A stretch of DNA of 5,452 bases from Comamonas sp. (GTDB lineage Bacteria > Pseudomonadota > Gammaproteobacteria > Burkholderiales > Burkholderiaceae_C), in contig JAFAIY010000013.1 in NCBI GenBank assembly GCA_019236485.1, positions 1 through 5,452 on the forward strand, given 5' to 3'. Of the stretch, positions 1 through 4,901 are shown piece after piece. Numbering within the stretch: position 1 is the stretch's first letter; each line of letters opens with the position of its first letter. A program made the position numbers and the translations under genes. Below the pieces are notes generated by a model. It was not told the origin of the DNA. It saw only the letters and a list, made by a program, of their open reading frames with translations, and did no database searches.

Positions 1-173
1 AGGAAAAACCCAAGGCCCTGGGGCTGACCGTGCCCGGCATGCCCGTGGGCAGCCCCGGCATGGACGGACCCGAATACGGCGGCCGCAAAGATCCGTACGA
101 GGTGCTGCTGGTCACCAAGAACCTGATGAACAGCGATGTCTCCACCCGCATCTTCACCAGCTATCGCGGCTGA
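1..173 (+). CDS. DUF411 family metal-binding protein, C-terminal part (5' end outside window)
   Basis: The frame is open from the left edge (first full codon at base 3) to TGA at 171-173, giving the last 56 residues. The visible segment carries GLTVPGMPVGSPGMDGP, the hallmark PGMPVGSPGM block of DUF411 proteins. It is followed by RKDPYEVLLV and a short beta-strand-like end (TRIFTSYRG), as in that family. DUF411 proteins are small periplasmic proteins often encoded in copper or other metal resistance clusters. Their N-terminal cysteine motif would lie outside the window, so it cannot be checked here. The gene ends 13 bases before a CusF-like copper-binding protein on the same strand, which supports a shared copper-related operon. 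The exact biochemical role of DUF411 is not established; the family call is firm, the copper role is from context. Confidence 0.85.
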   Translation, partial: EKPKALGLTVPGMPVGSPGMDGPEYGGRKDPYEVLLVTKNLMNSDVSTRIFTSYRG

Positions 174-186
174 TCCGGAGAATTTC

Positions 187-531
187 ATGCACACAGTCTT
201 CAACACCGCCATCTGTACCCTGGGCCTGAGCCTGGCCCTTGCAGCTACCGCCCAGGACCACACCCATCACCCAGCCCCCTCTGCCACCGCGACCAGCGGC
301 GCCGAGGCGGTGATGACCGCCGGCGAGGTCACGCGCGTGGACGCCCGCGGCGCCAAGCTCACCATCCGCCACGAGGAGATCAGGAATCTGGACATGCCGG
401 CCATGACCATGGTGTTCGGCCTCAAGGACGCCAACCAGGTAGCCGGCTTCAAGCCCGGCGACAAGGTGCTGTTCCATGCCGAGGACAATGCGGGCTCGCT
501 GAACATCACCCGCATCCGTATCGTCGAGTAA
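187..531 (+). CDS. CusF-like periplasmic copper-binding protein
   Basis: This 114-residue protein has a Sec signal peptide (hydrophobic run about residues 9-20, likely cut after Ala22 in LAATA|QDH). The mature start DHTHH is His-rich. The rest is a CusF-type small beta-barrel domain (about 43-114) with the signature LDMPAMTMVF. By spacing, His62, Met70, Met73 and Met75 match the E. coli CusF copper ligands His36, Trp44, Met47 and Met49 (offsets 0, 8, 11, 13), with Met in place of Trp. CusF proteins bind Cu(I)/Ag(I) in the periplasm and hand it to an efflux system; no efflux pump gene is visible here. The ATG at 187 is preferred because GGAG at 177-180 sits 6 bases upstream. The ATG at 136, 17 codons earlier, would lie inside the DUF411 gene and precede the signal peptide with a non-signal sequence. 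It is probably co-transcribed with the DUF411 gene. Confidence 0.88.
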   Translation: MHTVFNTAICTLGLSLALAATAQDHTHHPAPSATATSGAEAVMTAGEVTRVDARGAKLTIRHEEIRNLDMPAMTMVFGLKDANQVAGFKPGDKVLFHAEDNAGSLNITRIRIVE

Positions 532-537
532 GCCGGC

Positions 538-575
538 CTGAGACGGCCTTGCCGTTACTGGCAGGGTCGTCTCAG
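538..575 (+). terminator. Long hairpin after the copper genes, possible terminator without a U-tract
   Basis: CTGAGACG at 538-545 pairs perfectly with CGTCTCAG at 568-575. The inner arms 546-553 and 560-567 continue the helix with two G-U wobbles. This makes a 16-bp stem with a 6-base loop (GTTACT, 554-559), starting 6 bases after the CusF-like stop codon. It is placed as a transcription terminator or 3'-end stabiliser for the copper operon. No run of T follows (the next bases are CTCCGTGG), so classical intrinsic termination is uncertain. Confidence 0.5.
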
Positions 576-608
576 CTCCGTGGCGCAGCAGCTTAGACTT
601 TGCCCTCT

Positions 609-1811
609 ATGCTCACTCTTGACCAGTTTCACTCCCAACTCGCTGCAGGCACTCTGGCCGGTGCGCGCCACATCAAGCTCAGCGACCAGCTGGCGGAATT
701 TCCCCCGGCACTGTTTGCTCTGGCTGAGTCGCTGGAGATTCTGGACCTCTCGGGCAACCGGCTCAGCACGCTGCCCGACGATCTACCGCGCTTCAAAAAA
801 CTCCGCATTCTGTTTGCCTCGGGCAATCCGTTTACGGAACTGCCCGCGGTACTGGGCCAGATGCCCGAGCTGGAGATGGTGGGCTTCAAGGCCTGCAACA
901 TTGCCCATGTGCCCGAGCAAAGCCTGCCACCACGACTGCGCTGGCTGATATTGACCGACAACCGGCTGGAATCCGTGCCAGAGGCCATAGGGCAATGCAC
1001 ACGCCTGCAAAAGCTCATGCTCTCCTGCAATCGCCTCGCCACCCTGCCCATCGAGCTTGCCCAATGCCGGGCGCTGGAGCTGCTGCGCATTGCCAGCAAC
1101 CGCTTCATGACCTTGCCGGAAGTGATTTTTCAGCTGCCGCAACTGGCTTGGCTGGCGTTTGCGGGCAATCCCTTGACGCAAAAACGTGAGCTGGATGCGC
1201 TGCATGCACATGGCTCAGAGACCATTTCTTATCAAAACCTGCTGATCGGCGAAAAATTGGGCGAAGGTGCCAGCGGCCATATCTACGGGGCCAGTCACGG
1301 CGGGCAGCCGCTGGCCCTCAAGGTCTTCAAGGCCGCTCACACCAGCGACGGTACGCCGCAATCGGAACTGGCGGCCGGGCTCGCTGCGGGCTCCCATGCC
1401 AATCTGCTCACTCCGCTGGGGCCGGTAACGCAGCTGCCGCAGCAGCAGCTGGCCATGGCCCTGCCTCTGCTGGCGCCCGAGATGCAGGCCCTGGCTCAAC
1501 CACCCAGCTTTGATAGCTGCACGCGCGATGTCTACGCCGATGACCAGCGCTTTGCCTCCACTGCCGCCACAGGCCTGTTGCAAGGAGTGAGAAACGCCGT
1601 CGCCCATCTGCATGGGAGCGGTGTGCTGCACGGCGATCTCTATGCCCACAATATTCTCTGGAATCCAGGAACCGGCCAGGCCGTGCTCAGCGATTTTGGT
1701 GCCGCGGCCCTGATGCAAGACCTGCCCCAGACGCAAGTGGTGCAGCTGCAGCAGATCGAGCTGCGCGCGCTGCGCCACCTGGAGGCCGAAGTTCAGGCGC
1801 GCATCGCCTGA
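609..1811 (+). CDS. Leucine-rich repeat / protein kinase fusion protein
   Basis: The 400-residue protein has two parts. Residues about 41-187 hold roughly seven leucine-rich repeats of the LxxLxLSxNxLxxLP type (for example ILDLSGNRLSTLP and WLILTDNRLESVP). Residues about 211-400 form a Ser/Thr-like kinase domain with a glycine-rich loop GEGASG (218-223), ALKVF lysine Lys238, candidate helix-C Glu253, catalytic loop HGDLYAHN (Asp343, Asn348) and DFG (362-364). It resembles the LRR-containing kinase family proteins annotated in proteobacteria, which are presumably cytosolic; substrate and role are unknown. There is no signal peptide or membrane segment. After DFG only 36 residues remain, with no recognisable APE motif, so the C-lobe is very short; QIELRAL may be the last piece shared with relatives. 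ATG609 is chosen because MLTLDQF fits the usual start; an in-frame TTG at 600 is possible. No clear Shine-Dalgarno is visible before either. Confidence 0.85.
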   Translation: MLTLDQFHSQLAAGTLAGARHIKLSDQLAEFPPALFALAESLEILDLSGNRLSTLPDDLPRFKKLRILFASGNPFTELPAVLGQMPELEMVGFKACNIAHVPEQSLPPRLRWLILTDNRLESVPEAIGQCTRLQKLMLSCNRLATLPIELAQCRALELLRIASNRFMTLPEVIFQLPQLAWLAFAGNPLTQKRELDALHAHGSETISYQNLLIGEKLGEGASGHIYGASHGGQPLALKVFKAAHTSDGTPQSELAAGLAAGSHANLLTPLGPVTQLPQQQLAMALPLLAPEMQALAQPPSFDSCTRDVYADDQRFASTAATGLLQGVRNAVAHLHGSGVLHGDLYAHNILWNPGTGQAVLSDFGAAALMQDLPQTQVVQLQQIELRALRHLEAEVQARIA

Positions 1812-1820
1812 GGCCCGGCC

Positions 1821-2669
1821 TTATTGCAGAAACGCCGGCTTGGCATAGCCGGCGAACTTGCTGTCCACCACGGCCTTGAACTCGGGCGAACGATAGGCGG
1901 CGGCCAGGTCCTTGGCCCATTGCGCGTCCTTGTCCTTGGTCTTGACGGCAACGATATTCAGATACTGCTCGGGCGTCTTCTCCAGCAGCACCGAGTCCGA
2001 GAGCTTGAGGCCCGAAGAAATCGCGAAGTTGCCGTTGATGATGGCGTACTGCGCATCGTCGAGCGCACGCGGCAGGTGGGCTGCGTCCAGCGGCACCAGC
2101 TTGATCTTCTTGGGGTTGGAAGCCAGATCCAGCTCCGAAACCCGCAACGGGTTCACGCCGTCCTTGATCTTGACCAGACCCGCCTGCTGCAGCAGCAGAA
2201 TGCCGCGCGCCAGATTGCTGGCGTCATTGGGCAGCGCCACGCGATCGCCCTCCTTGAGCTCGGCCAGCGACTTGCGCTGCTTGGAATACACGCCCATGGG
2301 CGCGATCGGCCCCTGGACCAGGGCCGTCAGATCCAGTTTGCGGTCGCCCTTGAACTGGTTGAAATACACCTCGTGCTGGAAGAAATTGGCATCCAGCGAG
2401 CCATCGGCCAGCGCCAGATTGGGCTGCACATAGTCGTTGAACTCCACCAGCTTGACCTTGTAGCCCTTCTTCTGAAGTATGGGCACGATTCCGGCCTGGA
2501 GCTGGTCGATGTTGGATCCGGCCGTGCCGCCGATGATCAGCTGCTTCTTGCCCGCATCCTGTGCGGCGACGGGCTGCGCCCCCAGGCCTGCCATCACGCC
2601 GGCCACGGCCAACAAGCTGGTGGCAAAAAGGCGGCGACGGCTGCGCGCGGCAAAGAAGAGAGAGATCAT
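1821..2669 (-). CDS. MetQ/NlpA family ABC transporter substrate-binding protein (copy 1)
   Basis: This 282-residue periplasmic binding protein has a signal peptide (RSRRR n-region, hydrophobic 14-30, probable cut after VAA at about residue 36). Family motifs are FNDYVQPNLAL (77-87), DANFFQH (93-99), LPNDASNLAR (146-155) and NGNFA (212-216). Its Asn212 is in the position of the ligand-binding Asn of E. coli MetQ. The family delivers D/L-methionine, or in some members Met-containing peptides or other ligands, to a MetN-MetI ATPase/permease. Neither partner gene is in the window, so the ligand is undetermined. Unlike E. coli MetQ or NlpA there is no lipobox cysteine, so it should be soluble in the periplasm. 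The start at 2669 is set by AGGAG six bases upstream; an in-frame ATG at 2720 would add 17 polar residues before the signal peptide. It is a paralogue of the gene at 2876-3712 and ends 9 bases from the convergent LRR-kinase gene. Confidence 0.92.
   Translation of the reverse strand: MISLFFAARSRRRLFATSLLAVAGVMAGLGAQPVAAQDAGKKQLIIGGTAGSNIDQLQAGIVPILQKKGYKVKLVEFNDYVQPNLALADGSLDANFFQHEVYFNQFKGDRKLDLTALVQGPIAPMGVYSKQRKSLAELKEGDRVALPNDASNLARGILLLQQAGLVKIKDGVNPLRVSELDLASNPKKIKLVPLDAAHLPRALDDAQYAIINGNFAISSGLKLSDSVLLEKTPEQYLNIVAVKTKDKDAQWAKDLAAAYRSPEFKAVVDSKFAGYAKPAFLQ
1833..1854 (-). repeat. Hairpin inside the last codons of metQ-like copy 1
   Basis: CGCCGGCT (1833-1840) and AGCCGGCG (1847-1854) form a perfect 8-bp inverted repeat around a 6-base loop, within the codons for AGYAKPA. 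On the minus strand it is followed by only TTTC, so it is at best a weak terminator. No better terminator is seen between this gene and the LRR-kinase gene. The second copy keeps a 6-bp version at 2890-2907, so the structure may merely follow from the conserved protein end. Confidence 0.35.
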
Positions 2670-2675
2670 GCATTG

Positions 2676-2680
2676 CTCCT
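2676..2680 (-). promoter_or_regulatory. Shine-Dalgarno AGGAG deciding the start of metQ-like copy 1
   Basis: On the minus strand AGGAG is followed by CAATGC and then ATG (2667-2669), a 6-base spacing. This selects the start that places the signal peptide at the N-terminus and rejects the longer frame from 2720. Confidence 0.75.
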
Positions 2681-2702
2681 GGTTTGATTGATATGGCTTG
2701 GC

Positions 2703-2725
2703 CATGGATGGAGCGCCCATCCATG
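2703..2725 (-). other. Leader stem-loop upstream of metQ-like copy 1
   Basis: CATGGATGG (2703-2711) and CCATCCATG (2717-2725) make a perfect 9-bp stem with a 5-base loop. It lies about 34 bases upstream of the start codon and does not cover the Shine-Dalgarno. If transcription starts near the A/T-rich element at 2765-2802, this hairpin lies in the mRNA leader. A function in RNA stability or control is possible but unproven. Confidence 0.45.
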
Positions 2726-2764
2726 CGCATCCCAGTATCGGGACAAGCGGATCAATTTCAAACT

Positions 2765-2802
2765 AATAAAAACCCATCCTTATATTGAAGAATCATCTAA
2801 AC
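2765..2802 (-). promoter_or_regulatory. Putative promoter/operator element of metQ-like copy 1 (shared with copy 2)
   Basis: This A/T-rich block in GC-rich DNA begins, on the + strand, AATAAAAACCCATC and ends CATCTAAAC. It aligns with the block at 3816-3854 upstream of the second copy: 13 of 14 bases match at the start, and about 14 of 24 after a one-base gap. It lies 95 bases before the start codon (103 in copy 2). On the minus strand TATTAG (2763-2768) could be a -10 box; no convincing -35 is seen. The conservation in otherwise dissimilar leaders suggests a shared regulator site or promoter. Confidence 0.5.
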
Positions 2803-2832
2803 CGCGAACCCGAGGCAAGCCGCTTTGCCATG

Positions 2833-2858
2833 AAAAAAGGACCGCCATGCGGTCCTTT
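2833..2858 (-). terminator. Intrinsic terminator of metQ-like copy 2
   Basis: AAAGGACCGC (2836-2845) and GCGGTCCTTT (2849-2858) form a perfect 10-bp stem with a 3-base loop. Read on the minus strand, the hairpin ends in six T residues (complement of 2833-2838), a classic rho-independent terminator. It begins 17 bases after the stop codon of the second binding protein and should separate its transcript from copy 1, whose own promoter element lies just downstream. Confidence 0.9.
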
Positions 2859-2875
2859 GAACGGAGAAAACGGGC

Positions 2876-3712
2876 TTATTTCAGGAAAGCCGGCTTGGCA
2901 TAGCCGGGGAACTGGCTGTCCACCACGGCCTTGAACTCGGGCGAACGGTAGGCCGCGGCCAGATCCCTGGCCCACTGGCTGTTTTCATTGCCGGTCTTCA
3001 CGGCCACCACGTTCAGATACTGGTTGGGCGTCTTTTCCAGCACCACGGCCTCGCTGAGCTTCAGACCCGAAGAAACCGCGAAGTTGCCGTTGACCACCAC
3101 ATAGTCGGCATCTTCGAGCACGCGCGGCAGCTGGGCCGCTTCCAGCGCCACGAATTTGAGCTTGTGCGGGTTGGAGGCCAGGTCCAGCTCGGAGATGCGC
3201 GCCGGGTTCACTCCCTCCTTGACCTTGACCAGGCCTGCCTGCTGCAGCACCAGCAGCGCACGCGCCAGATTGCTGGGGTCGTTGGGCAGGGCGACCTTGG
3301 CGCCGCTCTTGATGTCGGCTAGGCTCTTGTGCTTTTTGCTGTACACGCCCATGGGGGCGACAGGGCCCTGGACAATGGCGCTCAGCGCCAGCTTGCGGTC
3401 GCTGGTGAACTGGTCGAAGTAGGCACGGTGCTGGAAGAAGTTGGCATCCAGGGAGCCGTCGCTGAGCGCCAGATTCGGCTGGACATAGTCGTTGAACTCG
3501 ACCAGCTTGATCTTGTAGCCCTTTTGCTGCAGCTGGGGCAGTATGCCTTTTTGCAGCAGGTCGTAGTTGGAGCCTGCGGTGGCGCCGATCAGCAGGTTTT
3601 TCTTGGCGCCATCATCGGCCATCGCCGGTGCGGCCAAGGCGGCGGCAAAGGCCAGGGCGGCGGTGGCCAGCACGGCGCGGCGGCCGGCGACAAAAGACAG
3701 ACTTGCGGACAT
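2876..3712 (-). CDS. MetQ/NlpA family ABC transporter substrate-binding protein (copy 2)
   Basis: This 278-residue periplasmic binding protein is a tandem paralogue of the gene at 1821-2669. From the KK dipeptide at residue 37 onward the two align without gaps over 242 residues with 62 differences by hand count (about 74% identity). Motifs are FNDYVQPNLAL (73-83), DANFFQH (89-95), LPNDPSNLAR (142-151) and NGNFA (208-212). The signal peptide has GRRAVL, a long Ala-rich hydrophobic run and a probable cut at AMA|DD (about residue 33), with no lipobox Cys. Charged surface positions and the ligand-side GATAGSNYD versus GGTAGSNID differ between copies, so ligand range could differ. The start is fixed by AAGGAGT (3718-3724) six bases upstream of ATG. 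It has its own terminator and is divergent from the P1 peptidase gene across 160 bases. No transporter ATPase or permease is nearby; the substrate is unknown. Confidence 0.93.
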   Translation of the reverse strand: MSASLSFVAGRRAVLATAALAFAAALAAPAMADDGAKKNLLIGATAGSNYDLLQKGILPQLQQKGYKIKLVEFNDYVQPNLALSDGSLDANFFQHRAYFDQFTSDRKLALSAIVQGPVAPMGVYSKKHKSLADIKSGAKVALPNDPSNLARALLVLQQAGLVKVKEGVNPARISELDLASNPHKLKFVALEAAQLPRVLEDADYVVVNGNFAVSSGLKLSEAVVLEKTPNQYLNVVAVKTGNENSQWARDLAAAYRSPEFKAVVDSQFPGYAKPAFLK

Positions 3713-3741
3713 GAATCACTCCTTGAAATCGAATACCTTCG

Positions 3742-3772
3742 GCAGCGCGATGCGGATTTGCTTTTGCGCTGC
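3742..3772 (-). other. Leader stem-loop upstream of metQ-like copy 2
   Basis: GCAGCGC (3742-3748) and GCGCTGC (3766-3772) are perfect 7-bp arms, extendable by one G-U and one A-U pair to 9 bp with a 13-base loop. It sits 30 bases upstream of the start codon, almost the same place as the unrelated-in-sequence hairpin before copy 1. This is a possible mRNA leader structure of unknown role. Confidence 0.35.
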
Positions 3773-3815
3773 AACAATGGAGCGAGTATGAACTGCCTAC
3801 GGACTAACCCTAAAG

Positions 3816-3854
3816 AATAAAAATCCATCTGTTTATCCGTAAAACCATATAAAC
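3816..3854 (-). promoter_or_regulatory. Putative promoter/operator element of metQ-like copy 2
   Basis: On the + strand it begins AATAAAAATCCATC and ends CATATAAAC, matching the element at 2765-2802. On the minus strand a candidate -10 is TATTCT (3814-3819), with a poor -35 such as TTTACG 18 bases upstream. It contains the dyad at 3830-3855. The evidence is conservation between two paralogous leaders plus A/T-richness; the exact transcription start is not determined. Confidence 0.5.
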
Positions 3855-3855
3855 A
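3830..3855. promoter_or_regulatory. Perfect dyad TGTTTAT-N12-ATAAACA in the divergent region, LysR-type-like operator
   Basis: TGTTTAT (3830-3836) and ATAAACA (3849-3855) are perfect inverted repeats 12 bases apart, in a shape compatible with LysR-type regulator sites. It lies between the divergent metQ-like copy 2 and the P1 peptidase gene, overlapping the probable -35 region of the former and a TATAAA (3848-3853) that could be the -10 of the latter. It could therefore control both. No regulator gene is adjacent, so the binding protein is unknown. Confidence 0.45.
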
Positions 3856-3872
3856 ATCGACAGGAACTGCGC

Positions 3873-4901
3873 ATGAACTCCTCCCAGGATCTGCTGGCCC
3901 ACCAGGGGCATATCGCCCGCGTCCAAGGCATACGTGTAGGTCAGTTCACCGACCCACGCCGTCCCACGGGCTGCACGGCCGTGCTCTGCGCTGCAGGCGC
4001 GGTTGCGGGCGTGGATGTGCGCGGCGCCGCCCCCGGCACGCGCGAGACCGATTTGCTTCACCCCAGCAATCTGGTGCAGCAGGTCCACGCCATCATGCTG
4101 GCCGGCGGCAGCGCCTGGGGGCTGGATGCGGCCACCGGCGCCGTACGCTGGCTGGAGGAGCAAGGCGCGGGCCTGGACATAGGCGTGGGCCGGATTCCGC
4201 TGGTGCCCGCTGCCGTGCTGTTCGACGTGATGCTGGGCGATATGCGCATCCGCCCCGATGCCGCAGCGGGCTATGCGGCCTGCGAGAGCGCCGGCAGCGC
4301 GCGGCCCGCGGAAGGCAGCGTGGGCGCCGGTGCCGGTGCCGTGGTGGGCAAGGTCTTCGGCCATGAGCGCGCCATGAAGGGCGGCATAGGCACGGCCAGC
4401 TTCACGGTGAATGGAGTCACGGTGGGCGCCATCATTGCCTGCAACGCGCTAGGCGATGTGTTCAACCCTTTCACGGGAGAGCTGCTGGCCGGCGCCCGCA
4501 GCGCCGACGGGCGGCAACTGCTCGGCACGCGCCACGCCTTGCTGGCCGGTGAGGAGCCGCGCCCCGTGCTGGCGGGCAGCAATACCACGATTGGCGTGGT
4601 GGCGACCGATGCCATCATCACCAAGGCCCAGGCCCACCGCCTAGCCGTAGTGGCCCATGACGGACTGGCCCGCGCCATCAACCCCGTGCACACCATGAGC
4701 GATGGCGACAGCCTGTTTGCGCTGGGCACGGGGCTAAGCGGCCAGAGCCTGGGCATGATGACGCTGTGCACCATGGCCGCCGAGGCCGTGGCCGTGGCCA
4801 CGGCGCGCGCCATACTGCTGGCGCGCTCGGTGACGGTCGAGGGCCAGGCCATGCTGCCCAGCCATGACGATCTACAGCACCAGGCCGGTGCGCCGGCCTA
4901 G
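3873..4901 (+). CDS. P1 (S58) family peptidase, DmpA/NylC-type self-processing Ntn-hydrolase
   Basis: The 342-residue protein belongs to the P1 family of N-terminal-nucleophile hydrolases (DmpA aminopeptidase, BapA beta-peptidase, NylC nylon-oligomer hydrolase). These cut themselves into two chains to free a nucleophile. AGSNTTIGVVATDA places the expected cleavage between Asn237 and Thr238, so chains of about 237 and 105 residues are predicted. NylC residues recalled as Lys189, Asn219, Thr267, Asp306 and Asp308 correspond to Lys160, Asn191, Thr238, Asp277 and Asp279, with matching spacing except a one-residue shift at the Asn. The family core HPSNLVQQVHAIMLAGGSAWGL is split here as HPSNLVQQ (63-70) and LAGGSAWGLDA (76-86). 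There is no signal peptide, so it should be cytoplasmic. AGGAA at 3862-3866 precedes ATG3873 by six bases. The substrate cannot be told from sequence: beta-aminopeptides, D-amino amides or amide oligomers are all possible. Confidence 0.9.
   Translation: MNSSQDLLAHQGHIARVQGIRVGQFTDPRRPTGCTAVLCAAGAVAGVDVRGAAPGTRETDLLHPSNLVQQVHAIMLAGGSAWGLDAATGAVRWLEEQGAGLDIGVGRIPLVPAAVLFDVMLGDMRIRPDAAAGYAACESAGSARPAEGSVGAGAGAVVGKVFGHERAMKGGIGTASFTVNGVTVGAIIACNALGDVFNPFTGELLAGARSADGRQLLGTRHALLAGEEPRPVLAGSNTTIGVVATDAIITKAQAHRLAVVAHDGLARAINPVHTMSDGDSLFALGTGLSGQSLGMMTLCTMAAEAVAVATARAILLARSVTVEGQAMLPSHDDLQHQAGAPA

Noticed and set aside
136..186. 17-residue N-terminal extension of the CusF-like protein from ATG136
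   Set aside because: It would overlap the DUF411 gene and precede the signal peptide with unrelated sequence, whereas ATG187 has GGAG at proper spacing.
600..608. TTG start at 600 for the LRR-kinase protein
   Set aside because: It adds only MPS, has no better ribosome-binding site, and the ATG at 609 gives the N-terminus expected for the family.
1824..2687. 287-codon open frame on the + strand opposite the first metQ-like gene
   Set aside because: It is an antisense shadow in GC-rich DNA. Its composition is low-complexity (Leu/Gln/Arg/His-rich), it has no family motif, and the minus strand encodes a clear MetQ-type protein over the same bases.
2670..2720. Longer start of metQ-like copy 1 at 2720
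   Set aside because: It adds 17 polar residues ahead of the signal peptide and runs through the leader hairpin; AGGAG is correctly placed only for the start at 2669.
2731..2742. Small CCC...GGG hairpin in the copy 1 leader
   Set aside because: Only three G-C pairs plus a wobble; too short to support as a feature.
2814..2829. GGCAA...TTGCC inverted repeat next to the copy 2 terminator
   Set aside because: Five base pairs only and not followed by a T-run in either direction; likely incidental beside the real terminator at 2833-2858.
2670..2832. Methionine/SAM- or SAH-type riboswitch upstream of metQ-like copy 1
   Set aside because: The leader has simple hairpins but no recognisable conserved core of a known riboswitch class, and it is short and A/T-rich near the promoter element.
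4271..4852. 193-codon minus-strand open frame inside the P1 peptidase gene
   Set aside because: Ala/Ser/Pro-rich antisense shadow with no recognisable domain; the plus strand carries conserved catalytic motifs throughout.
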